Notes: generated by a model not told the origin, from the sequence alone. A DNA stretch of 64,000 nt from Sphingobacteriales bacterium (GCA_016219985.1 JACRJO010000029.1:62001-126000); one strand, 5' to 3'. Counted from the stretch's first letter, positions 9,983-20,827 are shown. Numbers and translations are program-made.

Positions 9983-11084
9983 GTTTGCGGCTATTCTCTT
10001 CCGCTATGATCAGTCGCATCAGTTCTTTCGAAACATAGTAATCCGGGGCATTTTCCGGTTTAATGGCCGGGTCGGGCAGGTACCAGTTGTATTTCGAAAA
10101 CGCTTTCCTCAGGCTTTCATCTTTAAATGCATAACCCGCACGGGCCACATTCAGGTTGCGGTAGAGCCGGAGCTGCTGACCGGATAAAGCATGAACCACG
10201 GCCTCCACCGAATCCCCCCAGAGTAGTTCGGGATAATTTGCAAAATCATTCGTGCCCTTTTTATCGCACCACAAACCCGCTTCGCTGTGCGGCTGAAAGA
10301 TGGTCAGTGCCAGGTCTTTTTGGGGCCGGAATTGAGTTTGCCGTAGTTGCAGTTTACCTTTCCGGATCAGCGTCATCCGCAGGCGGCTGCCTCCTCCCTC
10401 CTCGTCATACGGATTATGGACAAGTACCGGGCTGATCTGGCCGATCCCCACGATCGTCCAGTTGACAGGAGTTTCCCCAAAACCAGCAGGAACGCCAAAA
10501 TAGCCATCGTCCCCCATGCTGATATTCAGTTCAAAATCCCCGATGGCGCCATTGGCCCAGGAGGTACCCGTCGTAAGCCGGTAAAAAAAATCGTTTTTGG
10601 TATCGACCGTGGCGCCGCCGCGATAGAGGTAACTGTGACGTATAATCGTAATCCCCTTGGCAAAGCGAACAGTAAAATGGTACACAAAATCCTGCCCGTT
10701 CGCCAGTTTGCCGCTCACCTTAAAACCGGTTTCCTTCATTTGGGCAATCTTAAACGGCAGGATCTGGTTCCCGGCCATTACCAGGAAATCCTTTATTTGC
10801 GGGTGACCGACTTCCTCTTCGGGGAAATCGCCCATGGCCGGCGGGGTAACAAAGCCCACGGTCAGTTCCTTTTCCGGCCCGGGATTAAAAAATTCAAAGT
10901 AAATATCCACCTGCATCCAGTCGCCCCTCCGCTCCAGGCTGAGGACCTCTTTTTTCAACTGAACAGTGGTTTCCTTTAAAGGGATCAGGGTATTGCCCAT
11001 GGCATAGAAAACGCCGTCATTGGCAAGAAGGGGTTGCCAGGCACTGATCAACACCAGTAAAAAGAGCTTTTTCATCAGGTTCAT
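9963..11084 (-). CDS. Secreted DUF4424-like protein with C-terminal YARHG-like domain
   Basis: Signal peptide; C-terminal LYRNLNVARAGYAFKDESLRKAFSKYNWYLPD matches the YARHG pattern. Confidence 0.65.
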   Translation of the reverse strand: MNLMKKLFLLVLISAWQPLLANDGVFYAMGNTLIPLKETTVQLKKEVLSLERRGDWMQVDIYFEFFNPGPEKELTVGFVTPPAMGDFPEEEVGHPQIKDFLVMAGNQILPFKIAQMKETGFKVSGKLANGQDFVYHFTVRFAKGITIIRHSYLYRGGATVDTKNDFFYRLTTGTSWANGAIGDFELNISMGDDGYFGVPAGFGETPVNWTIVGIGQISPVLVHNPYDEEGGGSRLRMTLIRKGKLQLRQTQFRPQKDLALTIFQPHSEAGLWCDKKGTNDFANYPELLWGDSVEAVVHALSGQQLRLYRNLNVARAGYAFKDESLRKAFSKYNWYLPDPAIKPENAPDYYVSKELMRLIIAEENSRKQKTGTE

Positions 11085-11175
11085 TGTAGTTGAGCCATAA
11101 AGTTATCAGAAATCATCCTTTTGGGCAATGATTCCGATTCCGGTAATTTTGCAGGCTATTAAAGCGAGTGCGAAA

Positions 11176-13347
11176 ATGACCCTCCCCAAACGATATTTAA
11201 TTACTTCGGCCCTTCCCTATGCCAACGGGCTGAAGCATGTGGGACACCTGGCCGGGGCCTATATCCCGGCTGATATCTATGCCCGTTACCTGCGGGCACA
11301 GAAAAGAGAGGTGGTGTTTGTATGCGGCAGTGATGAACACGGCACCGCCATCCCGATCCAGGCCACGAAGGAAGGCACCACGCCCCGGGCGATTATTGAT
11401 AAATACCACGAGGCCATGAGACAGGACTTCGAGGACCTCGGTATGAGCTTCGACATTTATCACCGCACCAGCGACCCCCTTCACCACGAAACGGCACAGG
11501 AATTTTTTACTTATTTAAACGACCGGAACGAACTGGAAGTAAAAGAAACCGAACAGTATTATGATGAGGAAGCCAATTCCTTTCTCGCAGACCGTTATAT
11601 CAAGGGCACCTGTCCTAACTGCGGCAGCGACCGGGCATTTGGCGACCAGTGCGAAACCTGCGGGCGTACCCTGAGTCCCGATGAACTGATCAACCCGGTC
11701 AGTACCCTGAGTGGGAAGACCCCGGTGAAAAGAAAAACATCCCATTGGTATTTGCCGCTTGGCAAGCATGAGAATTTTCTACGCAAATGGATCCTTGAAC
11801 AGCATAGGGATGACTGGCGCCCGACCGTTGTGGGACAATGCAAAAGCTGGATCGAAGGCGGCCTGCAATCCAGGGCAGTGACCCGTGACCTCGACTGGGG
11901 GATCAAAGTTCCTCTCCCCGAAGGAGCGGGCAAGGTCCTATATGTGTGGTTTGATGCCCCGATCGGGTATATCAGCGCCACCCGGCAATGGGCCCTGGAT
12001 CATAAGAAGGACTGGAAACCCTACTGGTATGAAAAAGATACCAAACTGGTGCATTTTATCGGGAAGGACAATATTGTATTTCACTGCATCATCTTCCCGC
12101 TGATGCTGAAATTGCATGGCAATATCCTGCCGGAGAATGTGCCGGCGAATGAATTCCTCAACCTCGAGGGTGATAAGATGAGCACCAGCCGCAACTGGAA
12201 GCTGGATATGCGGGATTATATCAATGATTTTGTAAAAACCGAAAACGGCGGTACCCAGTGCGTGGATATGCTCCGCTATTACCTCACCCAGATCGCGCCC
12301 GAGACCAAGGACAGTGAATTCATGTGGAAAGGGTTCCAGGACGCGGTGAACAGCGAACTGGTTTCTATTTTCGGCAATTTTATCAACCGCACCTGGGTGC
12401 TGATGCATAAGCTCTGCGGGGGAAAAGTTCCCAGGCTGCACGAAGAAATACTGAATGAAACCGATAAAGCATTAATCACGGATATTCAGCTGGCCAAAAT
12501 AAAAATTGAAGGATTATTAGAGGAGTACAAATTCAGGGAAGCCCTGTTTGAAGTGATCGATCTCTCCCGCAAAGGCAACCAGTACCTGCAGAAAAATGAA
12601 CCCTGGATCCTGGCCAAAAAGATCAGCCCGAACCGCCCCGGGGAAGAAGTTTCAGCGGCAGACCTGCCGGCACAGGAAGCCGCGCAAAAGCGCATCGATA
12701 ACACGATGCATCTCTGCCTGCAGCTGAGCGCCAACCTCGCCATCCTGGTCAACCCCTTCCTGCCTTTCACCGCGAGGAAAATGATGCACATGATGAAAGT
12801 GGTGGATAAAATGCTGGATTGGGAAAATGCCGGCAATATCAAACTCCTCAGTGTGGGGTACAGCCTGCGGGAACCCCAATTGCTGTTCCGGAAAATAGAA
12901 GACAGCGAAACAGAAGCACAAATTGAAAAATTAAAAAGCGGATTGAAAAAAATGGAAGAACCTAAAAACCCTGCTCCACAGGCCGGTGGGGAAGAAATCA
13001 AAAAAGAAACTCCGGCGAAACCAGGGATACAGTTTGATGATTTTGCCAAAATTGATCTCAAAGTGGGCACGATCGTAGCCGCGGAGAAAGTGGAAAAAGC
13101 GGATAAACTGCTGAAACTATCGGTGGACCTGGGTACGGAAACCCGCACCATTGTAAGCGGCATCGCCCTCCATTTTCAGCCCGAAGAGATCGTTGGCCGG
13201 CAGGTAACGGTGGTGACTAACCTGGCGCCCCGTAAAATGAGGGGAATTGAAAGCAATGGCATGATCCTGATGGCAGAGGATAAGGCCGGTAAACTGCACT
13301 TTATACAACCAGGAACGGCGATTGACCCGGGATCTTCTGTCAGTTAA
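11176..13347 (+). CDS. metG: Methionyl-tRNA synthetase with C-terminal tRNA-binding domain
   Basis: TSALPYANGLKHVGHLAGAYIPADIYARY, Zn knuckle CPNCGSDRAFGDQCETCG, KMSTS at EGDKMSTSRNW, C-terminal EMAPII-like domain. Confidence 0.97.
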   Translation: MTLPKRYLITSALPYANGLKHVGHLAGAYIPADIYARYLRAQKREVVFVCGSDEHGTAIPIQATKEGTTPRAIIDKYHEAMRQDFEDLGMSFDIYHRTSDPLHHETAQEFFTYLNDRNELEVKETEQYYDEEANSFLADRYIKGTCPNCGSDRAFGDQCETCGRTLSPDELINPVSTLSGKTPVKRKTSHWYLPLGKHENFLRKWILEQHRDDWRPTVVGQCKSWIEGGLQSRAVTRDLDWGIKVPLPEGAGKVLYVWFDAPIGYISATRQWALDHKKDWKPYWYEKDTKLVHFIGKDNIVFHCIIFPLMLKLHGNILPENVPANEFLNLEGDKMSTSRNWKLDMRDYINDFVKTENGGTQCVDMLRYYLTQIAPETKDSEFMWKGFQDAVNSELVSIFGNFINRTWVLMHKLCGGKVPRLHEEILNETDKALITDIQLAKIKIEGLLEEYKFREALFEVIDLSRKGNQYLQKNEPWILAKKISPNRPGEEVSAADLPAQEAAQKRIDNTMHLCLQLSANLAILVNPFLPFTARKMMHMMKVVDKMLDWENAGNIKLLSVGYSLREPQLLFRKIEDSETEAQIEKLKSGLKKMEEPKNPAPQAGGEEIKKETPAKPGIQFDDFAKIDLKVGTIVAAEKVEKADKLLKLSVDLGTETRTIVSGIALHFQPEEIVGRQVTVVTNLAPRKMRGIESNGMILMAEDKAGKLHFIQPGTAIDPGSSVS

Positions 13348-13363
13348 TCGTTAAAATTCCGGT

Positions 13364-13400
13364 AACCCCCGTTTATTCAGCCGATAAACGGGGGTTTTCA
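13364..13400 (+). terminator. Rho-independent terminator after metG
   Basis: aacccccgtttat...ataaacgggggtttt. Confidence 0.85.
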
Positions 13401-13450
13401 TTTGCGGGCCCTTCAATTTCAGTAAATTCATACTAAAATTTCTCCGCACC

Positions 13451-16400
13451 TTGACGACCTTACTCCCGGGAAAGAAAATACTGAAGTTTACCGGCATCCT
13501 GGCGGGTATCCTGCTCGTATTGTTAGCCGGTTTTCATAGCTGGGTCAACTACAACGCCAAACAAATTGTACAGGACCTGGTGGAGTCAAGGTCAAACGGC
13601 CGGCTTAAAATGAAGATTGAAAAATTTCGCTTCAGCTGGTTCAGCCGGAAAGTGGAATTACAAAACGCGGTGATCTACAGCACCGATTCGGTGAATGCCG
13701 TTACTGCCTACCGTTTTCATGTCAGGCATATCAAATTATCAGTACAGGAAATCCTGCCCATCCTGTTTGAGAAGAAATTACTGATCGATTCACTCAACCT
13801 GGATCAGCCGGAAATTGTGGTAACCCGGCAGCGGCCCCTCCCGGCAAAGGACCAGGATCATAAAAAAGAAGTATCCATTCCCGAAGAATTAGGGAAAATC
13901 TATAAGTCCATCCAGGAAGCCCTGCAGGCGCTCCGGGTAAACCGCTTCCAGATCGAGGGAGCCCGGTTTACGTTGCTCAATAATATCCAGCCCGGGCAAG
14001 GGCCCCTGACCATCAGTAATATTCATTTTCATATCGATAACCTGTCGGTGGATACCAGCGCACTGAGCGGGAAAGAAAAGCTGTTTTTCAGTGATAACCT
14101 GGTGCTGAGCAGCCGGCAGCAGGATATCCTGTTCCCCGATGGCCGGCACCGTCTTGCCTTCTCGCATTTCCGGATCAACCTGAAAGAAAAACGGGTGGAG
14201 TTCGATAGCTGCACCATCGCTGCCGAACAAAAAGAAGGGGCCCGCTCCAGCTTCCGGGTTTTCGTGGATACGCTGCGGCTGGCCCATATTGATTTTGATA
14301 CGCTCTATCGTTCGGAGGTCATCAAGGCCGATTCCGTGTATTGCCTCAATCCCCGTTTTGATCTCGAAGTGGAAAATGCAAAAAAAAAGCCCGGGGAGAA
14401 AAAGAAGTCTCCGAGGCTGGAGGAGATTGTACAACAGCTGACCGGCGATCTTTTACTGGGGTTCGTGCTGGTGAACAATGCAGATTTTCACATCAATACC
14501 AATATAGACGGCCGCCAGGCCTCTTTCCATTTTACCCGCAATACATTTAAACTGCAGGGGCTGCGGGTGGCGAGGCTATCTCCCCGGCCATTGACCGTTA
14601 AGAGTGTGGCGCTGGCGATTCGCAATTATGAAAATTTTATCCGGGACAGTACCTATAAACTGAATTTTGACAGCATCCTGATCAAAGAAGACCGGGTCAT
14701 TCTCGACCGCTTTGTATTCCATAAACAATCCGGCGGGCGGATCATTAACCGTTTCAGCATTCCCCGCTTAGAACTGAGCGGACTGTCCTGGGATGACCTG
14801 GTATTCAACCAGCAACTGAAAGCCCGCCACGCGACCCTCTATCGTCCCGTGATAAACTACAACGCGGATCAGTTGTCTGCAAAGTCCAACGGGAAAAAAA
14901 GCATTTTCACTACCCTGGGAGAAATCGGACAGCTGATCCGGCTGGATAAGATGGATATAATAAAGGGCTATATCAATATCAGCTTAAAAAATAACAACTC
15001 CGTTTCGCTGGAAGATGCCTCCATGACCCTGCGGACCCAAACCCTTTTCCAGGCCCGGGAAACAAAGGCCATCGAACACGCGGTGGAATACCTGGACTTT
15101 GCTTCGGGCACGATCCGCGCCGGGAACCTCGACATCCGGCTGAATGAAGTGAAGTACTCCGGCAGCCGGAAGGGCTCCCTGATGGCCAAAAAGCTGCAGG
15201 TAACAGACCAGGAACACCGGATGGATATACGGGCGGAGAATGCAGCAGTGGACGATGTACTGACCGATGAAGAAACGGGGGATATAACGGCAACGGGTGT
15301 ACGCTGGGACAAGGCCTGGGTGCAGCTGCAGTTGCCGGAAAGGGACAGGCCGGCATCACCGCGGAAGCCAGTCGTCGAATTAAAATACACCGAAGGAGCC
15401 AATACTTCCCTTTCCCTGACCGCGGGCGGGAAAACCATCCGGACTTTTATCCGCCATTTGTCGGCAGCTGAATTTCTCGCTGAGCCGGGCAATCCCCTCC
15501 GGCTGAAGAACCCGGTGATCAGCGGGGAAGACCTGGAGATCACCGATTCAACCAGTACGGTTCACATAAAAAAATACAACGTGGCCGATGGTCAGCCCTC
15601 CACCCTCCACCAGCTGCATTACAAAAACAACAAAGACGGAAATAAGACGGAGATCCTTGTTCCGGAACTGGCAGGCAGCCCCGATATCAATGCCATACTC
15701 CGGGGAAAATACCGCGCCGGCAACCTGGTGCTGGAGCGGCCCTTCCTTTCTGCATTACTCACTAGTTCCGCTAAGAAATGGGTATTGCCCGAAACGGAAA
15801 TCGGTCAACTGCTGATCCGCCAGCCCGATATCCGTTTTAGCCAGCAAAATGAACAGGGTACCCTCCACATTAACTGGAACGGAAGTGTTGAAGAAGATAA
15901 CCTGGTCCGTATTAAAGATCTGCGGATAAAAGAGGAAGAGAATGGAAGGATCATTACCGCAGGAAAACTGGATTTCAACCTGGATCATTTCACCTTTACC
16001 AGCCCGAAAGGGAAACATTATGATGCGGGCGGCGGGGAGATCGCAGCAGAACTGAAAGACCTGGTATTCCGCCCGGCCGGGGATGAACCGGCCGATTGGT
16101 CAACCAGCATTGTGGCATTCAGCGCCCGGGACTTTATCATGGACAGCATCGGGAAAAAGCAGGGCACCCTGCGCATCGAACAGGCCGGTTTAAGAGAGCT
16201 GGATATCCGGAAAGAAACTTTTACGGATCCCTACAAACTGGTGGCAGGCAACAATCGTATTATCCTCGAAGGATTTACGGGTGATTATAGAAACGGGGTA
16301 ACGCAATTGCGCTGGAAGAATGCCGGGTACAGCCAGTTAACCAATATGTTTTCACTGGATTCCTTTTCCAACACCCCCACGGTCTCCCGGGATTCCTTTA

Positions 16401-17314
16401 TGGCGCGGCAGAAATTCAGGAAAGACTATATCAGCACCGGCAGTGGTCCCCTGCAGATCGGGCCGGTGGACAAGAACAGTTTTACCCGGGATAGTGTATT
16501 CCGGATCGGGAAAGTAACTATTGAGGGGGCCTGGTTCACCGATTATAAAGACAAACGCCTGCCTTTTGCCGCCGGCGCGATCAAACCCTTGCCGGTGGAT
16601 ATGCTCCGGAAAATTCCCTTCCCTATATCAGCGGATACGATACAATTCAACCAGGCCCGGGCGGGTTATACCGAATTAAGTGATAAAACAAATGCAGCCG
16701 GTACGGTTCCGGTCACCCGGCTGGATATCACTTTACTAAATGTAAAAAACCACGGGCGCCGGCCCGCCGACAGCCTGACGATCCGGGCCACGGGTTATGT
16801 AATGGATTCCCTGTGGGTGCAATTGCGGGTGAAACAATCGTACACCGATTCATTGGGCGGGTTCCGGATGAGCCTGAAAGCAAAGCCCGGTGATATTACC
16901 GTATTGAATCCCGCCCTTGTTCCGCTTACCTCGCTGAAATTGCTTTCCGGAAAATTCGATACTCTCAGTATGCGGGTGCTGGGCAGGGAATACCTCGCTC
17001 TTGGTGAAATGAAGATGAAGTATGAGAACCTGAAAATCCGTTTCCTGAAAACCGGCAGGGATGAAAAGCAGGTTTTTTTTACCCGGCTGACCAGTTTTGC
17101 CATTAACAGTTTTGTGATCCGGGACCAGAATAAAACACGCACCGGATCTGTTTTCTTTATCCGGCAGCGGGACCGTTCCGCTATCAATTACCTGCTCCGG
17201 ATCGCATTGAGCGGGATGAGCAGCAGTGTGGGCGTCAAAAACAATAAGAAAATGATCCGCCGCTACCGGCATGAACTGCAGGAAAAAAGCCTTCCCCCGG
17301 TTGGGTTTGAATAA
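13451..17314 (+). CDS. Large AsmA-like/intermembrane-transport-type repetitive beta protein (uncharacterised, 1287 aa)
   Basis: Single N-terminal TM helix followed by long beta-rich repetitive sequence; TTG start suggested by the ORF track. Confidence 0.6.
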   Translation: MTTLLPGKKILKFTGILAGILLVLLAGFHSWVNYNAKQIVQDLVESRSNGRLKMKIEKFRFSWFSRKVELQNAVIYSTDSVNAVTAYRFHVRHIKLSVQEILPILFEKKLLIDSLNLDQPEIVVTRQRPLPAKDQDHKKEVSIPEELGKIYKSIQEALQALRVNRFQIEGARFTLLNNIQPGQGPLTISNIHFHIDNLSVDTSALSGKEKLFFSDNLVLSSRQQDILFPDGRHRLAFSHFRINLKEKRVEFDSCTIAAEQKEGARSSFRVFVDTLRLAHIDFDTLYRSEVIKADSVYCLNPRFDLEVENAKKKPGEKKKSPRLEEIVQQLTGDLLLGFVLVNNADFHINTNIDGRQASFHFTRNTFKLQGLRVARLSPRPLTVKSVALAIRNYENFIRDSTYKLNFDSILIKEDRVILDRFVFHKQSGGRIINRFSIPRLELSGLSWDDLVFNQQLKARHATLYRPVINYNADQLSAKSNGKKSIFTTLGEIGQLIRLDKMDIIKGYINISLKNNNSVSLEDASMTLRTQTLFQARETKAIEHAVEYLDFASGTIRAGNLDIRLNEVKYSGSRKGSLMAKKLQVTDQEHRMDIRAENAAVDDVLTDEETGDITATGVRWDKAWVQLQLPERDRPASPRKPVVELKYTEGANTSLSLTAGGKTIRTFIRHLSAAEFLAEPGNPLRLKNPVISGEDLEITDSTSTVHIKKYNVADGQPSTLHQLHYKNNKDGNKTEILVPELAGSPDINAILRGKYRAGNLVLERPFLSALLTSSAKKWVLPETEIGQLLIRQPDIRFSQQNEQGTLHINWNGSVEEDNLVRIKDLRIKEEENGRIITAGKLDFNLDHFTFTSPKGKHYDAGGGEIAAELKDLVFRPAGDEPADWSTSIVAFSARDFIMDSIGKKQGTLRIEQAGLRELDIRKETFTDPYKLVAGNNRIILEGFTGDYRNGVTQLRWKNAGYSQLTNMFSLDSFSNTPTVSRDSFMARQKFRKDYISTGSGPLQIGPVDKNSFTRDSVFRIGKVTIEGAWFTDYKDKRLPFAAGAIKPLPVDMLRKIPFPISADTIQFNQARAGYTELSDKTNAAGTVPVTRLDITLLNVKNHGRRPADSLTIRATGYVMDSLWVQLRVKQSYTDSLGGFRMSLKAKPGDITVLNPALVPLTSLKLLSGKFDTLSMRVLGREYLALGEMKMKYENLKIRFLKTGRDEKQVFFTRLTSFAINSFVIRDQNKTRTGSVFFIRQRDRSAINYLLRIALSGMSSSVGVKNNKKMIRRYRHELQEKSLPPVGFE

Positions 17315-17365
17315 AGAATAGCCGCAATTTTCCCGGTTCCTAAAAAACCTTATCTTCGATTTCCA

Positions 17366-17387
17366 ATTAGTTGCATAGCTAACTAAT
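17366..17387. promoter_or_regulatory. Palindromic operator-like site upstream of HADH/ECH gene (MarR-type candidate)
   Basis: ATTAGTT-gcatagct-AACTAAT, 7-bp arms, ~37 bp upstream of the start codon. Confidence 0.4.
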
Positions 17388-17423
17388 TTTTGCTTCTTCC
17401 CGTTGGACTAAAAAACTGAATCT

Positions 17424-19805
17424 ATGAAGCGTGCCATTAAAAAAGTAGCTGTATTAGGAAGTGGGGTGATGGGATCCCGGATTGCCTGCCATTTTGCAGG
17501 AGTGGGTGTACAGGTATTGTTGCTGGATATAACTCCCCCGCCTCCCGAAGGAGGATTCGCAAAACCCTCCGATAAAAACAAAATCGTTAACGATGCCCTG
17601 GCTGCTGCCCTGAAGAGCAATCCTTCACCCGTTTACCATAAAGAAGTGGTGAAAAAGATCACGACCGGCAATTTTGAGGATAATATGAAAGAGATCGCCG
17701 GTTGCGACTGGGTGATTGAAGTGGTGGTGGAGCGGCTGGACATCAAGCAAAAAATATTTGAACAGGTAGAGCAATACCGGAAGCCCGGTACCCTGATCAC
17801 CTCCAATACATCGGGTATCCCTATTCATTTGATGGCGGAGGGCCGCAGCGAGGATTTCAAAAAACATTTTTGCGGCACCCACTTTTTTAACCCGCCGCGT
17901 TACCTGCGGCTGCTCGAGATCATTCCCACCCCCCATACTGATCCGGCCATCGTGGATTTCCTGATGAATTACGGGGATCTCTATCTTGGTAAAACAACCG
18001 TGCTCTGCAAGGATACCCCGGCATTCATTGCCAACCGGATTGGGGTATTCGGGATGATGGCCATTATGAATGTAAAAGAGAAACTCAAACTGAGCATTGA
18101 TGAAATAGACGCACTGACCGGTCCCGTGATCGGGCGGCCCAAATCGGCCACCTTCAGAACAGCGGATGTGGTGGGCATTGACACCCTGATAAAAGTGGCA
18201 AAAGGCGTGGCGGATAATTGTCCCGCTGATGAAGCCCGGGACCAGTTTGCCATCCCGGCCTGGTTAGATAAAATGGTAGCGAATAACTGGCTGGGAGATA
18301 AGACCGGCCAGGGCTTCTTCAAAAAAACAAAGGGAGCCGGCGGTGAAAAAGAGATCCTCACGCTGAACCTGGAAACCCTGGAATATGCGCCAAGGGTAAA
18401 ACCCAAATTTGCCAGCCTTGAAGCCGCTAAACCGGTTGATGATTTATACACCCGCTTAAAAATGCTGGTTGCAGGCCAGGATAAGGCCGGTGAGTTTTAC
18501 CGTCTTTTCCACTACGGTTTATTCTCCTATATTTCTCACCGCATTCCGGAGATCAGCGATGAACTCTACCGTGTGGACGATGCGATGATGGCCGGCTTTG
18601 GCTGGGAGATCGGCGCTTTTGAAAGCTGGGATGTGCTGGGCCTCGCGAAAACCACAGATGCCATGAAAGCGGCGGGTTATAAAGTCGCTCCCTGGGTGGA
18701 GGAAATGATCGCGGCCGGCAATAAGTCATTTTATAAAGTGGAAGGCGGAAAGAAATATTGCTTTGACCCGGCTTCAAAAACATACAAGGTCTTACCCGGC
18801 GGTGAAGCCTTTATTGTCATGAGCAATTATACCGATAAGCAGATCTGGAAAAATGCCAGTTGCCGCTTATACGAACTGGGAGATGAGGTGCTGGGATTGC
18901 AATGGTTCACGAAAATGGGCAGTATCGGGAGTGATGTATTGAGCGGGATACAAACCGGTATTGAAAAAGCGGAGAAAAATTATAAAGGACTCGTCATTGC
19001 CAATGAAGGAGCCAATTTTTCCGCCGGCGCCAATGTGGGGATGATCTTTATGTTTGCCATTGAGCAGGATTACGATGAACTGGATATGGCGATCCGGTTT
19101 TTCCAGCAAACAATGATGCGGGCCCGGTATTCTTCTGTTCCCGTCGTGGTGGCGCCGCATGGCCTCACCCTCGGTGGCGCCTGTGAACTGAACCTGCATG
19201 CGGACAAATGCTGCCCCGCGGCAGAAACCTATAGCGGTCTTGTGGAACTGGGAGTGGGCCTGATCCCCGGTGGCGGCGGCACGAAGGAATTTGTACTGAG
19301 AGCCTCGGACGAAATGCACGAAGACGAACCCGAGACCATTACCCTGAAGAACCGTTTCCTTTCTATTGCCACGGCAAAAGTCGCCACCTCGGCTCACGAA
19401 GGATTCGGACTCGGTATCTTCCGCAAAGGCCATGATGAAGTGGTGATGAACCAGGGCCGGAGAATTGCGGAAGCCAAAAAATCAGTGATTGAAATTTTTG
19501 ACAGCGGCTATACTGCTCCTGTTCCCCGGAATGATATCAAGGTACTCGGGCAATCCGCGCTGGGCGCTTTGTATTCGGGCGTCCATGCCATGAAGACCGC
19601 CAATTATGCCACCGGGCACGATGCACTGGTGGCCAGGAAACTGGCCTATGTCATGTGCGGCGGCGACCTGAGTGAACCGACCCTGGTTTCTGAACAATAC
19701 CTGCTCGATCTCGAAAGAGAGGCCTTTCTTTCCCTTTGCGGGGAGAAAAAAACCCTGGAACGGATACAGAGTGTGCTGAAAAGCGGGAGACCGATCCGCA
19801 ACTAA
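17424..19805 (+). CDS. 3-hydroxyacyl-CoA dehydrogenase / enoyl-CoA hydratase fusion (HADH N-terminal, ECH C-terminal)
   Basis: VAVLGSGVMGSRIACHFAGVGVQVLLLDI Rossmann motif; THFFNPPRYLRLLEI; C-terminal crotonase-like ANEGANFSAGANVGM and LGGACELNLHAD. Confidence 0.93.
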   Translation: MKRAIKKVAVLGSGVMGSRIACHFAGVGVQVLLLDITPPPPEGGFAKPSDKNKIVNDALAAALKSNPSPVYHKEVVKKITTGNFEDNMKEIAGCDWVIEVVVERLDIKQKIFEQVEQYRKPGTLITSNTSGIPIHLMAEGRSEDFKKHFCGTHFFNPPRYLRLLEIIPTPHTDPAIVDFLMNYGDLYLGKTTVLCKDTPAFIANRIGVFGMMAIMNVKEKLKLSIDEIDALTGPVIGRPKSATFRTADVVGIDTLIKVAKGVADNCPADEARDQFAIPAWLDKMVANNWLGDKTGQGFFKKTKGAGGEKEILTLNLETLEYAPRVKPKFASLEAAKPVDDLYTRLKMLVAGQDKAGEFYRLFHYGLFSYISHRIPEISDELYRVDDAMMAGFGWEIGAFESWDVLGLAKTTDAMKAAGYKVAPWVEEMIAAGNKSFYKVEGGKKYCFDPASKTYKVLPGGEAFIVMSNYTDKQIWKNASCRLYELGDEVLGLQWFTKMGSIGSDVLSGIQTGIEKAEKNYKGLVIANEGANFSAGANVGMIFMFAIEQDYDELDMAIRFFQQTMMRARYSSVPVVVAPHGLTLGGACELNLHADKCCPAAETYSGLVELGVGLIPGGGGTKEFVLRASDEMHEDEPETITLKNRFLSIATAKVATSAHEGFGLGIFRKGHDEVVMNQGRRIAEAKKSVIEIFDSGYTAPVPRNDIKVLGQSALGALYSGVHAMKTANYATGHDALVARKLAYVMCGGDLSEPTLVSEQYLLDLEREAFLSLCGEKKTLERIQSVLKSGRPIRN

Positions 19806-19835
19806 TTCCTGGCGGTCACGCGCCTGGAATTAGTT
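19800..19835. repeat. Inverted repeat overlapping HADH/ECH stop codon
   Basis: AACTAATTCC-T-GGCG-gtcacg-CGCC-T-GGAATTAGTT; another GGAATTAGTT at 19852-19861. Confidence 0.7.
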
Positions 19836-20106
19836 GTATAGTAATACTACCGGAATTAGTTGCCCCTCATCGGCAAAAGGCCTGCCCCTAACCGGACCCG
19901 AAGCAGAATTTAGTTCCTGAAAATTGTACCAGGGACCTGACCGCCTTTTGGCACCGCTGCATTAACCGGCGGAGATCCTGTCCTTTCATATATCCCTGCT
20001 TCACTAAATAGCCTGTTAGTTTCACAGCGGGGTTCCCGAAAAAAACAAAATTTGATTGTCCTTTTTCCCGTTGCATTTCCTGTCATACCGGATACTTTTA
20101 TGAAAA

Positions 20107-20727
20107 ATGCAATTCCTCCCCCATCATCTCTACCATATCTATAACCAGGGTAATAACAAGCAAAAGATATTCCATACCGAAGACGACTATCAGACTTTCC
20201 TGAATTTGTACAAAAGACTATTCCCGGGGAATTGCTCCACGATTGCCTGGTGCCTGATGCCGAATCACTTTCATTTTATGATCCACACCGATGAAAAATG
20301 CACTGTATTTAAAAGACAGGGGGGCAACCTGCTGAATCCGGTTTCCAATGCAGTCAGGAAACTGCTGAGCGGTTATGCCAGGATCTATAATTCCCGTTAC
20401 CGGCAAACGGGCTCAATTTTCCGGCAAAAAACAAAAGCAAAATGCCTCACGCAAGTATCCCTCCTGGAAAATACGATGAAAGAAAACCTGGAGTATGCCC
20501 TTACCTGCTTCCACTACATACATCAGAACCCGCTGGCAGCGGGTCTTTGCAGAAGAGCTGAAAGCTGGAACTATTCCTCCTTCCGGGAATATGCCGGTTT
20601 GAATCAATACAGTTTCTGCGATAAGGAAATGGCTGCCCGGTTTTGCGGCTATATACCGGGACGCTTTGCAGAAGATACGCATCAACGGTTCCTGGCAAAG
20701 AAAGAGAAGGGCGATAAGGGCATATGA
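20107..20727 (+). mobile_element. REP-associated tyrosine transposase (RAYT, IS200/Y1 transposase-like)
   Basis: HHLYHIYNQGNN, WCLMPNHFHFMIH (HUH), YIHQNPLAAGLCRRAESWNYSSFREY. Confidence 0.9.
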
Positions 20728-20827
20728 CAGGTGCTGGACCGCTGCATATGACAGGTGCTGGACCGCTGCATATGACAGGTGCTGGACCGCTGCATATGAC
20801 AGGCGCGGGACCGCCAGTCATATGCAG
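20721..20827. repeat. Four contiguous 24-bp repeats plus terminal hairpin beside the RAYT gene
   Basis: catatgacaggtgctggaccgctg starting at 20721, 20745, 20769 and (degenerate) 20793; CTGCATATGAC (20790-20800) pairs with GTCATATGCAG (20817-20827). Confidence 0.9.

Noticed and set aside
20721-20818. Possible CRISPR array
   Set aside because: 24-bp units directly abut with no spacers; better explained as RAYT-associated repeats.
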